DNA from: Opitutaceae bacterium EW11 | Lineage (GTDB): Bacteria; Verrucomicrobiota; Verrucomicrobiia; Opitutales; Opitutaceae | Assembly (NCBI GenBank): GCA_003054665.1 | Contig: QAYY01000012.1 | Coordinates: forward strand, 217,679 to 281,678 | DNA: 64,000 nt | Reading direction: 5' to 3' | Shown here: one piece after another, positions 36,459-46,128 of the stretch | Layout of the letters: each line of letters opens with the position of its first letter | Numbering within the stretch: position 1 is the stretch's first letter | Position numbers and translations under genes: made by a program | Notes under the pieces: generated by a model | Told to the model about the DNA's origin: nothing | What the model saw: only the letters and a program-made list of their open reading frames with translations | Database searches by the model: none

Positions 36459-39400
36459 ATGAATATCACTGAGGTTTTCATCCGCCGGCCCGTCCTCGCG
36501 ACGGTGGTCAACGTGTTCATCCTGCTCGCCGGCTGGCAGGCGTTGAAGGCGCTGAACGTCCGCCAGTATCCAAAGACCAATAACGCAGTGGTCACCGTGA
36601 CGACGAGCTATCCGGGCGCCAGCGCGGATCTCGTCCGCGGGTTCATCACCACGCCGCTCGAACGCGAAATCGCATCGGCCGACGGCATCGACTACGTCGA
36701 CTCCACGAGCGCCGCGAACGTCTCGATCATCAAGGCGAAGTTGCGCCTCAACTACGATCCGAACGATGCGCTGACGCAGATCACGTCCAAGGTGAACAAG
36801 GTCCGGAGCGAACTTCCTTCCGGCTCCGAGGATCCGGTCTTCGACGTGGCGGTGGGCGAGTCCACCGCGGCGATGTACATCAGCTTCAACAGCGACGTGC
36901 TGCAGGCCAACCAGATCACGGACTATCTCGTGCGCGTCGTGCAGCCGAAGATCGTCACGGCGGAGGGCGTGCAGAAGGCCGACGTGCTCGGCGCGCGCAC
37001 CTTCGCGATGCGCATCTGGCTCGATCCTGAACGTTTGGCGGCATTCAACCTCAGCCCCGCGCAGGTCCGGGATGCGATCGGACGGCAGAGCTTTCTTTCC
37101 GCGATCGGAAAAACGAAGGGCGCGTTGATCACGGTGAATCTGACCGCCGACACCGATCTCCGCACGCCGGAGGAATTCCGCAACATGATCATCCGCGAGA
37201 ACGACGGCGAGCAGGTGCGCCTGCGCGACGTCGCCGATGTCGCGCTCGGGGCCGAAGATTACGACATCGCGGTGAAGTTCAGCGGACGTCCTGCGATCTT
37301 CATGGCGGTGTATCCGCTGCCGACGGCGAATTCGCTCGATGTGGTGAAGAACGTCCGCGCGCTGTTCCCGGAAATCCAGAGCCAGCTTCCGAAGGGCATA
37401 AACATGGTCGTCCCGTACGACTCGACGGAGTTCATCAACGACTCGATCAACGAGGTCATTCATACCCTGCTCGAGGCGACGATCATCGTCGTGCTGGTGG
37501 TGTACCTGTTTCTGGGGACGTTCCGATCCATCATCATCCCGATCGTCGCGATTCCCCTTTCGATCGTCGGCGTTTGCGTGCTGATGCTTGCCCTCGGGTT
37601 CTCCATCAACCTGCTGACGCTCCTCGCGATGGTGCTTGCGATCGGCCTGGTGGTCGACGACGCGATTGTCGTCGTCGAGAACATCCACCGACACATCGAG
37701 GAAGGACTGGCGCCGTTTCAGGCGGCCATCAAAGGTGCGCACGAACTCGTCGGCCCGGTGATCGCGATGACAATCACGCTCGCGGCGGTTTACGCGCCGA
37801 TCGGTTTCCAGAGCGGCCTTACCGGCGCGCTTTTCCGCGAGTTTGCTTTTACCCTCGCGGGCGCGGTCGTGGTCTCCGGCTTCGTCGCGCTGACGCTTTC
37901 GCCGATGCTTTCCTCGAAGCTCCTCCGGCATACGGCGAACCCGAAGGGATTCGCCGCGCTGCTCGACCGGGCTTTCAACAAACTGCAATCCACCTATGAG
38001 CGTCTCCTCGACCACGCATTGAACTACCGTTTCGCCGTCTACGGCGTCGCGGGCGTGCTGGTGCTGGCGATGGTGGTGTTCTTCAAGGGAACGCGGAGCG
38101 AATTGGCTCCGCCGGAAGATCGCGGGTTCATCATGGGCCTCATGACCTCGTCGCCCAACGCGTCGTTGGAGCAGGCTTCGGTCTACGTCGACCAGATCTA
38201 CGATCGCATCTCGAAGATGCCGGAATCGAAGGACGTATTCCACGTGGTGGGTATCGATCCGATGGTTGGCATGCCTTCTTCGGGCAGCGCCTTCATCGGC
38301 TGGGCGCTGAAACCGTGGAGTCAGCGCGAACGCGCCGCGCCGCAGATGGTCACGGCGTTCCAGGGCGCGACCTCGGACGTGGCGGGCGCGAATGTCGTGG
38401 CGTTTCAACCGCCTTCGCTCCCCGGCGCGGGCGGAGGCATGTCCTGCCAGTTTGTCATCAGCTCCACCGAGAGCCATGAGCGCGTGGTCGAAGTCGCGAA
38501 CGAACTCTTGAGCCGGGCTCTAAAGAGCGGGCTCTTCATGTTTGGCGACACGGACCTGCGCTTCGATCAGCCGCAGGTGGACATCAAGATCGACCGCCTG
38601 AAAGCGGCGGACCTCGGCATCTCGATGCAGCAAGTCGCGGCAGATCTCGGCTCGATGCTCGGCGGCGGTTACGTCAGCCGCTACTCGATGGACGGTCGTG
38701 CGTACAAGGTTACGCCCCAAGTCCTGCGAACCTTCCGCCTGAACCCGGAACAGCTGAAGGACTACTACATCTCCACCGGAAAGGGTGAGCTCGTTCCGCT
38801 TTCGACCATCGCGACGCTCGAACCTACCGTACAGCCGCGCATGTTGAAGCGGTTCCAGCAGCTGAACGCCGCGACGCTCTCCTTGCTCCCTCGCCCGGGG
38901 GTTACCCTGGGACAGGCGCTCGATTGGCTGAACAACGAAGCGAAAGAGGTCTTCCCGCAGGGTTACTCAAAGGACTACAACGGCGAACTCCGGCAATTCG
39001 TGCAGGAAGGTAGTTCCCTAATGGTGACGTTCATCCTCGCGATCGTCGTGATCTACCTCGTGCTCTGCGCGCAGTACGAGAGCTTCCGCGATCCCTTCAT
39101 CATCATGATGTCGGTCCCTCTCTCCATTGCAGGCGCGATGGTGTTTCTGTTCTTCGGCTTCGCCACGCTGAACATCTTCACCCAGGTCGGACTGATCACG
39201 CTCGTCGGGCTCATCACCAAACACGGCATTCTCATCGTGGAGTTCGCCAACAAGCTCCAGGAGGAGAAGGGCTATGGCATTCGCCAAGCCGTGGAGCATG
39301 CGGCAGGCGTCCGACTGCGCCCGATCCTGATGACAACCTGCGCGATGGTGCTAGGCGCGTTGCCGCTCGTGACCGCCTCAGGAGCAGGCGCGGAAAGCCG

Positions 39401-39572
39401 ATTCAGCATCGGACTGGTCATCGTCGCCGGAATGTCGATCGGCACATTCTTCACGCTCTTCGTGGTCCCGGCGTTTTATGTCCTCCTAGCGAAGGATCGC
39501 CGTCCGGCCTCCCCCCCGGTGCACGCGGCCGCCCATGCGAAGGCGGCGCCGGTGGCGACTTTGGTCAACTGA
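36459..39572 (+). CDS. RND-family multidrug efflux pump (AcrB/MexI-like)
   Basis: Inner-membrane proton-driven exporter of 1037 residues with the 12-helix RND layout. It begins NITEVFIRRPVLATVVNVFILL; the first large periplasmic loop has TSYPGASADLVRGFITTPLE; the proton-relay helix 4 has the paired Asp in GLVVDDAIVVVENIHR; a second repeat closes with GLITKHGILIVEFANKLQ. It is closest in pattern to MexI/MdtB-type hydrophobic-drug pumps, and substrates are unknown. It overlaps no gene and forms the end of the marR-adaptor-pump operon. Confidence 0.95.
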   Translation: MNITEVFIRRPVLATVVNVFILLAGWQALKALNVRQYPKTNNAVVTVTTSYPGASADLVRGFITTPLEREIASADGIDYVDSTSAANVSIIKAKLRLNYDPNDALTQITSKVNKVRSELPSGSEDPVFDVAVGESTAAMYISFNSDVLQANQITDYLVRVVQPKIVTAEGVQKADVLGARTFAMRIWLDPERLAAFNLSPAQVRDAIGRQSFLSAIGKTKGALITVNLTADTDLRTPEEFRNMIIRENDGEQVRLRDVADVALGAEDYDIAVKFSGRPAIFMAVYPLPTANSLDVVKNVRALFPEIQSQLPKGINMVVPYDSTEFINDSINEVIHTLLEATIIVVLVVYLFLGTFRSIIIPIVAIPLSIVGVCVLMLALGFSINLLTLLAMVLAIGLVVDDAIVVVENIHRHIEEGLAPFQAAIKGAHELVGPVIAMTITLAAVYAPIGFQSGLTGALFREFAFTLAGAVVVSGFVALTLSPMLSSKLLRHTANPKGFAALLDRAFNKLQSTYERLLDHALNYRFAVYGVAGVLVLAMVVFFKGTRSELAPPEDRGFIMGLMTSSPNASLEQASVYVDQIYDRISKMPESKDVFHVVGIDPMVGMPSSGSAFIGWALKPWSQRERAAPQMVTAFQGATSDVAGANVVAFQPPSLPGAGGGMSCQFVISSTESHERVVEVANELLSRALKSGLFMFGDTDLRFDQPQVDIKIDRLKAADLGISMQQVAADLGSMLGGGYVSRYSMDGRAYKVTPQVLRTFRLNPEQLKDYYISTGKGELVPLSTIATLEPTVQPRMLKRFQQLNAATLSLLPRPGVTLGQALDWLNNEAKEVFPQGYSKDYNGELRQFVQEGSSLMVTFILAIVVIYLVLCAQYESFRDPFIIMMSVPLSIAGAMVFLFFGFATLNIFTQVGLITLVGLITKHGILIVEFANKLQEEKGYGIRQAVEHAAGVRLRPILMTTCAMVLGALPLVTASGAGAESRFSIGLVIVAGMSIGTFFTLFVVPAFYVLLAKDRRPASPPVHAAAHAKAAPVATLVN

Positions 39573-39773
39573 GCCTCGAGTCACCGTATAGTTTTCCACT
39601 CGAACACCGCTCCGACGATCCGAGTCGGGCGGTGCAGCGAGGCCCACGTCAATCGAGGTTGGCCGGGCTGGCGGATGGGCGCCGCGAAGCGTCCGGCAGG
39701 AAGACGTTCGCTCGATAGAACGAATCAATTCGACCTTCTCTGTTGCGCCCCGGCGGTGCAGGCTTCGAAGCGA

Positions 39774-40685
39774 ATGGAAATACGCCAACTCCGCTATTTT
39801 CAGGCCGTGGCTGAAACGCTCAATTTCAGCCGCGCCGCGGAGCGCCTGCATGTCGCTCAGCCGGCGTTGAGCCGCCAGATTCGGAGCCTTGAGGAGGAAT
39901 TGGGGGTGCAGCTGTTGGTCCGGTCCACGGTCCGGGTGCGGCTGACCGACGCGGGGAGGAATTTCTACGAACGGCTCGACAAGCTGCAGCACGCTTTCGA
40001 GGAGGCGGTCAATTCGACTCAGGCGATCGCGAGGGGCACGGGAGGGCATTTCAACGTCGGCAGCGACTGGCGCCTGCCGATGCCCGAACTGCTGAAGGCG
40101 CTTCTGAGTTTTCGAGCGAGCCATCCCGACGTGGTCGTCAATCTGGTCGACCTTCCGCTCCACGAGCACGTCGGCGCCCTGCGCGACGGTCGTATCCATC
40201 TCGGCGTCACCCTTCCCGAATACCTCGGCACGCACGACGACCTCGACCTGATGCGGTTGAGCACGGCGGAGACCCGGGTGGCGCTTGCGGCTCGGCATCC
40301 GCTGGCTGAGGAGCCGCTGGTGAGGGTTCGCCAGCTGCGAGAAGAAACGTGGCTGCTTCTCGACGAACGCACCACGCCGGGCTACCGATCGCAGATCGTC
40401 CAGCTGTGCCGGCTCGCTCAGTTCACGCCCCGGTTCGGACTGGTGGCGCAGTCCATCGACGCACTGTTGGGGCACGTGGCGGCCGGCGACGGCATTTGCC
40501 TGATCCCCGATACGTTGGTTCCGCGGTCGAACAACGACCTCCTGCGTTTTCCGCCCACGGATTGCGCGCCGCTCGAGCTTTACGCGGCCTGGCTTCGGGA
40601 AGGTTCGTGTCCGCTGGTGCCCGCGTTTCTCGCCAGTGTGCGGGAGGAGTTGTTCGAGAAGAAGACGCCGATGGCCAAAGCCTGA
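39774..40685 (+). CDS. LysR-family transcriptional regulator
   Basis: A 303-residue LTTR with the N-terminal winged helix (MEIRQLRYFQAVAETLNFSRAAERLHVAQPALSRQIRSLEEELG) and an effector-binding domain (VVNLVDLPLHEHVGALRDGRIHLGVTLPEY, then HPLAEEPLVRVRQL). ATG 39774 gives the standard N-terminus; the frame extends upstream without homology. No divergent target gene is adjacent, so its regulon is not evident. Confidence 0.93.
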   Translation: MEIRQLRYFQAVAETLNFSRAAERLHVAQPALSRQIRSLEEELGVQLLVRSTVRVRLTDAGRNFYERLDKLQHAFEEAVNSTQAIARGTGGHFNVGSDWRLPMPELLKALLSFRASHPDVVVNLVDLPLHEHVGALRDGRIHLGVTLPEYLGTHDDLDLMRLSTAETRVALAARHPLAEEPLVRVRQLREETWLLLDERTTPGYRSQIVQLCRLAQFTPRFGLVAQSIDALLGHVAAGDGICLIPDTLVPRSNNDLLRFPPTDCAPLELYAAWLREGSCPLVPAFLASVREELFEKKTPMAKA

Positions 40686-41053
40686 GCGGCGTCCTTTCCG
40701 CACCTGAGCAGCGACCGTAGCTGCTATTTGGCTACTGCGGCCCTGCGTCGGCCGAGTCCCAGAAGACGAACGCGACAAACGCCAGAATGACGAGGGCGAC
40801 CGCGATCATGGAGCATCCTCCCCGAGGTTTTTCCCTCCTGAGGGCCCGTTCGCCGCAGCGCGGTGACTGGTCGTTGAGTTGTTCACGTGGGCAGAAGTTT
40901 AGCGCAAACCCACGACACGCAGAAATACCTTCGGGATCCGTCTGTTATGCTGCCCTGGCATGAATCGCCCAGATCCGGACGCCCGCTTCCGGCGATACTC
41001 CTGATGGCGTGCCGCTCTCGACAAGCGTTCGGCCGAAATTTACGGCGGCTCGT
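40686..41053. other. Gap of about 370 bp between lysR and the response regulator
   Basis: Contains the possible 25-residue reverse peptide at 40732-40809. I see no tRNA, no terminator with a T-tract and no repeat in the remainder. Confidence 0.5.
40732..40809 (-). CDS. Possible 25-residue single-helix membrane peptide
   Basis: A reverse frame from ATG 40809 to TAG 40732 encodes a peptide of about 17 hydrophobic residues (IAVALVILAFVAFVFW) followed by a short acidic tail (DSADAGPQ). A strong GGGGAGGA lies about 6 bp before the ATG, better than most sites in this window. The composition and ribosome-binding site argue for a translated small membrane protein; its length is below usual annotation limits. 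No family is recognised. Confidence 0.5.
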   Translation of the reverse strand: MIAVALVILAFVAFVFWDSADAGPQ

Positions 41054-42415
41054 TCAGGCCATGCCGAATTTTTTCCGCTTCCTGTACAAGGTCGCCTGGT
41101 CGATTCCAAGCGTCTGGGCGGCTTCGATCAGGCTGGGGGCATGGGCCAGCACGCCCTTGATGTGAGCTTCTTCGATTTCGTCCAAAGAAAGCGGCGAACC
41201 GATTCGCGGTCCCTCGTCGCCGTGGAGCGACGCTCCGTCTCCGCCGCGGACCTGTGACGGAAGGTCGGCTGCGGCGATGCGGTCTTTCCCTGCGAGAATG
41301 ACCGCGCGTTCGATGGCGTTGCGGAGTTCGCGGAGGTTCCCCGGCCAGGAGTACCGGAGCATGGCCGACGCTGCGTCATCCGTGAACCCTTGCAGGCTGC
41401 GGCCGCACTGGCTGGCGAAGTGTCGCATGTAGTGCTCGGCGAACTTCAGCAGATCGTTGGGACGCGCCCGGAGCGGAGGCATCTCGACCGTGATGACGTT
41501 GAGGCGGTAAAACAGATCCTCGCGAAACGCTCCCTCGGCGACGCGCTGTTTCAAATCGCGGTTCGTCGCGGCGACGATTCGCACCTCGGCCTTTCGGGTG
41601 ACGGTTTCGCCGACACGCTCGTACTCTCGCTCCTGGAGGAGCCGCAGGAGCTTCGGCTGGATCTCCAGCGGGAGGTCGCCGATTTCGTCGAGGAAAAGCG
41701 TGCCGCCAGCCGCTGCTTTCACTTTGCCCCAATGGTCTTTCAGGGCGCCCGTGAAGGCGCCGCGCACATGGCCGAAGAGCTGGCTCTCGAGGAGCTCCTT
41801 CGAGAGCGAGGGGCAGCTCACCGTGACGAAAGGTTTGTCGGCCAAGGCGCTGTGCTCGTGCAGAGCTCGCGCGGCGACGCTCTTGCCGGTCCCGCTCTCG
41901 CCGAGGATCAGCACGGAGGCGGGCGATTTCGCGGCGCGTATCAGAACGTCCATGACGCGTTTCATCGCCGGCGTGTCGAAATCGAACATCGGCTCCGGCG
42001 TCTGTGCCTGGCTCTCCTGCACTTCCTGCTTCAGCCGCTCGATCTGCTGGTCCATCTGCGTGAAGCGCTGCAGACGGGCCAGCACGGTGTGAAACTGCTC
42101 CCGCGTGAACGGCTTTTCGAGAAAGTCCACGGCTCCGAGGTGCAGCGCCTGGACGGCGGTCTTCACGCTCCCTTGCGCGGAGAACATCACCACGGGCAGA
42201 TTGGGGCGCAGCTTGAGGATCTGCGAAAGAAGGGTGAGCCCGCTTTCACGGCCCAGATTCAGATCCAGCAGCACCGCATCGAAGTTGTCCTCGCGCAGGC
42301 ACGAAAGCGCCACCTCGGCGTTGGCCGCGCTCTCGGCGTAGTGCCCTTCGTCCTCGATCAGCAGGCAGGTCGCCTCCCGGAAGACCTTGTCGTCGTCGAT
42401 GACCAGGAAATTCAT
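41054..42415 (-). CDS. NtrC-type sigma-54 response regulator
   Basis: A 453-residue activator. The receiver domain spans about 1-120 with phospho-acceptor Asp 51 (LLDLNLGRESG) and the KPF motif. The AAA+ domain (about 145-370) has Walker A GESGTGKS, the sigma-54 contact loop GAFTGA intact, and Walker B GGTLFLDEIGDLPL. The C-terminal HTH is of the Fis type (IEAAQTLGIDQATLYRKRKKFG). It overlaps the stop of the preceding kinase gene by 4 bp (ATGA), so the three signalling genes are one unit. Its targets are sigma-54 promoters not visible here. Confidence 0.95.
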   Translation of the reverse strand: MNFLVIDDDKVFREATCLLIEDEGHYAESAANAEVALSCLREDNFDAVLLDLNLGRESGLTLLSQILKLRPNLPVVMFSAQGSVKTAVQALHLGAVDFLEKPFTREQFHTVLARLQRFTQMDQQIERLKQEVQESQAQTPEPMFDFDTPAMKRVMDVLIRAAKSPASVLILGESGTGKSVAARALHEHSALADKPFVTVSCPSLSKELLESQLFGHVRGAFTGALKDHWGKVKAAAGGTLFLDEIGDLPLEIQPKLLRLLQEREYERVGETVTRKAEVRIVAATNRDLKQRVAEGAFREDLFYRLNVITVEMPPLRARPNDLLKFAEHYMRHFASQCGRSLQGFTDDAASAMLRYSWPGNLRELRNAIERAVILAGKDRIAAADLPSQVRGGDGASLHGDEGPRIGSPLSLDEIEEAHIKGVLAHAPSLIEAAQTLGIDQATLYRKRKKFGMA

Positions 42416-43527
42416 GACGCCTCATCGCGGATTGCTGGAGGCAACTCGACGGTGAACGTCGCTCCCTGGCCCGGCACGCTTTCGCATTCGATCCGCCCGT
42501 CCAGCGCATCCATCAGCTTCTTCACAATGCTGAGCCCGAGGCCCGTCGAGGGCTCTCCCGCCGTGGGCGTCGCGCTGAGTCGCCGGTATCGGCGAAACAT
42601 CATCGACCTGTCCTCCGGCGTGAATCCCGGGCCTTCGTCGCGGATGATGCAACGGCCGGAGTCCGGGGTCGCCTCCACGCGAATCCATACGCTCTTCCCT
42701 GGGGCGGAGAATTTCACGGCGTTCGAGATGAGATTCTCGAGAACTTGTTCCAAGGCCGACTGATCTGCCAGAACGTGGACGCCGGTTTCCGGGAGATCCT
42801 GGTGCAGCTGGATTCCCTTGCGCTCGGCCGCATCCGTGTAGTGGCGATGGACCTTGAGCGCCGCGGTGCGCAGGCACACCGGCTCGATCTTCATCGTAAG
42901 CCCGCGATCCGCGGAGGCGTTGGCGAGAAACTGTTTCACAAAGGCCAGCATCTGACCGGTGCTCGTCAGGATGTTCCCGGCCATTCGCTTCAAAGCTTGG
43001 TCGCCCGCACCGGAGGCGCGATCGGAGAGCAGCTGGGCCGTCATCTGCATGCCGCCGAGATGGTTTTTGAGATCGTGGGCAAGAATGCCCAGCAACTCGT
43101 CCTTGTCCTCCGCGAGCTGGCGCAGGCTGTCCCGCGCCGCTTTCAGGGCGAGATGCGTCCGGACGCGCGAAATCAGTTCGGCCGGATTGAAGGGCTTCGT
43201 CACATAGTCGACGCCGCCACCCTCGAGGGCGCGCACGATCAGGCCTTTGTCGTCGGCCGCGGAGAGAAAGATGATGGGAATCTCCGCCTCGGGAGTGCTT
43301 TCCCGGATACGTCGACAGACTTCGAAACCGTCCATGCCGGGCATGAGGACGTCGAGAAGCACGAGATCCGGCTGCTTCGCCGCAAGCCGCCGAAGGGCCT
43401 GCTCTCCGCTGGTCGCGGGCACGATCGTAAAGCCGAGTTCGCCGAGGATATTTCCGACGACGCGAACGTTGGATTCCTGGTCATCGACCACGAGAATGCG
43501 GTGAGGAGGGGGCGACGAACTCATCAT
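42412..43527 (-). CDS. Receiver-linked histidine kinase (REC-HisKA-HATPase)
   Basis: A soluble 371-residue kinase with an N-terminal receiver (Asp 59 in LVLLDVLMPGMDGFEV, Lys in VTKPFNPAE), a short linker helix and a histidine-kinase core: H-box GILAHDLKNHLGGM (His 151), N-box LENLISNAVKFS, G boxes RDEGPGFTPED and GLGLSIVKKLMD. The start is at 43527 (a second Met follows at once); the extension to 43650 is not homologous. With no sensor domain of its own it likely receives phosphate through the receiver from the upstream hybrid kinase and passes it to the NtrC-type regulator it overlaps. Confidence 0.93.
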   Translation of the reverse strand: MMSSSPPPHRILVVDDQESNVRVVGNILGELGFTIVPATSGEQALRRLAAKQPDLVLLDVLMPGMDGFEVCRRIRESTPEAEIPIIFLSAADDKGLIVRALEGGGVDYVTKPFNPAELISRVRTHLALKAARDSLRQLAEDKDELLGILAHDLKNHLGGMQMTAQLLSDRASGAGDQALKRMAGNILTSTGQMLAFVKQFLANASADRGLTMKIEPVCLRTAALKVHRHYTDAAERKGIQLHQDLPETGVHVLADQSALEQVLENLISNAVKFSAPGKSVWIRVEATPDSGRCIIRDEGPGFTPEDRSMMFRRYRRLSATPTAGEPSTGLGLSIVKKLMDALDGRIECESVPGQGATFTVELPPAIRDEAS

Positions 43528-43659
43528 GCTGTGTCTGTTCTTCGGATACGTGAATGGGTTGGCCGGGGTGGGGGCGCGGCTGCGAAACCGGGTTCTTTCT
43601 GCTCGAGGCGGACAGCCTGCCAGGAGCGTCCCGCGAGGCGGAGTTCCCAATTTGCCGTG

Positions 43660-45834
43660 CTACGCCGTTGCCGCCGGCTGCGCTCCCACGAGGCGCTCGA
43701 TCTCCTGAATGAGGGCCGGAAATTTCGACAGGCGCTCCTCCAGCCGGTGGACGGAATAACTTTCCGCATCGGCCAGCAGAGTCAGCGCATACTCGCTGAG
43801 GGGCGGGCAATCCCGAGATTCTCCGAGTTCGGCCAACCTCTCCGCGAATTCCTTCACTTCGGGAATGGCGCCGCTCTCGTTCACTCCCGGCCACTGGGTG
43901 CGCTCGATCTTGCGCAACACCGGGAGGAGCGCAGGCCAGCGTTCCGGTCTGCCCTTCGCCGGTTTGTCGTTCGCCATGGTCCGCCCGGATGCGGCGGGGG
44001 CCGCCGCCGAACCACGGCGCGGCAGGAAGGCGGCCATCTCGCGGAAAAGCATCGCCCGGGTAAACGGTTTCCGGAGATAGCCGGCGAAGGTTCCGCGGAG
44101 GCGGTGCTCGTCGTCCACGATGCTCGAGGCGGTCACGGCGATGACCGGCAGCAGTTCGGCGCCGGGGAGCTTGCGGATTTCCGTCAGAGCCGTCTGTCCG
44201 TCCATTTCCGGCATGCGGATGTCCATCAGCACAATATCCGGCCGGCCGCCGCGCACGCTTTCCACGGCCTCGCGTCCGTTGGTGGCGAAGCGCACCCCGT
44301 GCCGGGTGCCTTCGAAGGTGCTGGCAAGCAGGTTTCGGTTCACTGCGTTGTCGTCGACCACAAGAATCTCCGCCGGCGCGAGGTCGTCGAAGTCGACGAC
44401 CTCGTCCGCCGAAGGATGCGTGCTGGCCGGCAGTCGGGCGGAAATGGATACGTCGGGCAGGGCGACGGTGAACGTGGAGCCCATTCCCACTTCGCTTTCC
44501 ACGCGAACAGTCCCGCCCATTCGCTCGATGAGGCGAAGCACGATGCTCAGACCGAGGCCCGTTCCCTGCTGTTCGAAGGGCCGGCGGGTGTCGACCTGCA
44601 CGAACGGCTCGAAAATCTGCACCTGTTTTTCCGCAGGGATCCCGACGCCGGTGTCGGTCACCTGGAACTTCAGAGTCCCGGAATTCCGCGTTTCGGGGTT
44701 CAGCTCCCAGAGAATGCGCACCGCCACCCCGCCCTTTTGCGTGAACTTGATGGCATTCCCGACGAGGTTGACGAGCACCTGCCGCAGGCGCGAGCGGTCG
44801 ACCAGGAGGGCATGAGGCAGATTGGGGTCGACGAAGAACTCGAGCTTGAGGCTCTTGCGGGCGGCTTGCTGCGCAAAGACCGTCTGGAGAAAGCTGGTGA
44901 CTTCCCGCACGTCGGAAGGATCGAGGTGCAGTTCGAGCATGCTCGCCTCGATTTTCGAGAGATCGAGAATGTCGTTGATCAGCTGGAGGAGCGATTGGGC
45001 GGAGTCATAAATCGAGCGGGCGTGCTGGCGACTGCGGCTGCCGGCGGGCAATTCCGAAACCAACAACTCGCCGAAGCCGAGAATCGCGTTCATCGGCGTC
45101 CGGATCTCGTGGCTCATGTTTGCGAGGAACGTGCTTTTGTCCTGCGCGGCGCGCTCGGCCCGGAGCGCGTGCTCGGAAAGTTCGCGCTGCTGTTTCTCCT
45201 GCCGCAGCGCCACGCGTGAGAGATAAAACGCAAGCACACCGGCGCCCAGACCGAAAAGCCCCGCAGCCAGCGTGGTGGAGAGGGCGCGTTGCAGTTCGAA
45301 GCGGGCGGCGGTCGAGTGGGTCGCGAGCAGGTCCTGCGGATTCTGCTCCAGGCGGGCGACGATACTACGCAGCCGATTTGCCAGGTCTTTGGCGTCCGCC
45401 AGTCCCTGCGATTTTTCCGGCAGCAACGCGTCGCGGCCGCTTTTCCCACGGAGCGCGACGTTGTCGTCGAGAACTTTGAGATAAAGGTCCGCGGTCGAGC
45501 GAAGCTCCATCAGGTCGCGCTGCAGTTCCGGGTGCGTTCCCGCGAGATCCGCAAGGTCGTCGAAACGTCCAGGGAACTGGCTCTGCGCGGCGTGAAAAGC
45601 GTCGAGCTCGGCGCTGTCTCCGTCGAGGTAATACGCGCGAGCGGCCGATTCGGCGTCCGTGAGCGAACGGTAGGCACCCTGCAGGGCGATGCGGAACGAG
45701 GCCCCCCGCAGCGAAGCGTCGAGGCTCTGATTGAGACGCTGCCAGACCACGATACCGAGCACGATCCCGCCCAGCGACAGAGCGAGCCAGAGCGTGACCA
45801 GATGGGTGTAAATCCGCGGGTGAAGGGGACGCAT
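43660..45834 (-). CDS. CHASE3-type hybrid sensor histidine kinase
   Basis: A 724-residue membrane kinase. Membrane helices at about 11-31 and 185-207 enclose a periplasmic helical CHASE3-like sensor (ESAARAYYLDGDSAELDAF). The kinase core follows: H-box FLANMSHEIRTPMNAILGF (His 242), N-box VNLVGNAIKFTQKG, G1 DTGVGIPAEK, G2 GTGLGLSIVLRL. A receiver (about 488-610) has Asp 538 (LMDIRMPEMDG). The last 85 residues are helical and could be a degenerate phosphotransfer domain, but no clear HPt His motif is seen. It heads the three-gene signalling operon. The start at 45834 fits the first helix; upstream codons to 45870 are not needed. Confidence 0.92.
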   Translation of the reverse strand: MRPLHPRIYTHLVTLWLALSLGGIVLGIVVWQRLNQSLDASLRGASFRIALQGAYRSLTDAESAARAYYLDGDSAELDAFHAAQSQFPGRFDDLADLAGTHPELQRDLMELRSTADLYLKVLDDNVALRGKSGRDALLPEKSQGLADAKDLANRLRSIVARLEQNPQDLLATHSTAARFELQRALSTTLAAGLFGLGAGVLAFYLSRVALRQEKQQRELSEHALRAERAAQDKSTFLANMSHEIRTPMNAILGFGELLVSELPAGSRSRQHARSIYDSAQSLLQLINDILDLSKIEASMLELHLDPSDVREVTSFLQTVFAQQAARKSLKLEFFVDPNLPHALLVDRSRLRQVLVNLVGNAIKFTQKGGVAVRILWELNPETRNSGTLKFQVTDTGVGIPAEKQVQIFEPFVQVDTRRPFEQQGTGLGLSIVLRLIERMGGTVRVESEVGMGSTFTVALPDVSISARLPASTHPSADEVVDFDDLAPAEILVVDDNAVNRNLLASTFEGTRHGVRFATNGREAVESVRGGRPDIVLMDIRMPEMDGQTALTEIRKLPGAELLPVIAVTASSIVDDEHRLRGTFAGYLRKPFTRAMLFREMAAFLPRRGSAAAPAASGRTMANDKPAKGRPERWPALLPVLRKIERTQWPGVNESGAIPEVKEFAERLAELGESRDCPPLSEYALTLLADAESYSVHRLEERLSKFPALIQEIERLVGAQPAATA

Positions 45835-45958
45835 TGGGTGCACATCGCCCGCACGGCGGGCGGAAAGCACCGGGTTCCGAATGACGACGAAGTCAAACGG
45901 TCCGGGGCGTAAGGTCGCGGTCGCCAGGTGCGCCGCAAATCCCTCCAGGAAAAGTTGA

Positions 45959-46108
45959 CTAGATACCGCGCCGCCGCCGGTTCCAGCGGAAGGCCGCGAG
46001 AACCAGCGCGACGATGAGCAGGCCGTGGATGGCTCCGCCGAGCGTGTACGACGAGAGCAGGCCGAGGACCCACACGGTCAGAAGAATCGTGACCAGGATT
46101 TCGGACAT
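45959..46108 (-). CDS. lmo0937-type small membrane protein (DUF5670)
   Basis: A 49-residue protein with two membrane helices and a basic tail (EILVTILLTVWVLGLLSSYTLGG, IHGLLIVALVLAAFRWNRRRR). The LGLLSSYTLGGAIH block matches the small lmo0937/DUF5670 family, which is widespread and often stress-linked. The start at 46108 is the conserved family position; the upstream in-frame extension to 46183 is not conserved. It lies 20 bp after the following entry's gene and could be co-transcribed with it. Confidence 0.88.
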   Translation of the reverse strand: MSEILVTILLTVWVLGLLSSYTLGGAIHGLLIVALVLAAFRWNRRRRGI

Positions 46109-46128
46109 GCTCGGTCGCATCCGGACGC

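Noticed and set aside
35325-38477. Long reverse frame (1050 codons) opposite the RND adaptor and pump
   Set aside because: Antisense shadow with an Arg/Asp/His-rich composition and no domains; the forward genes have clear family motifs.
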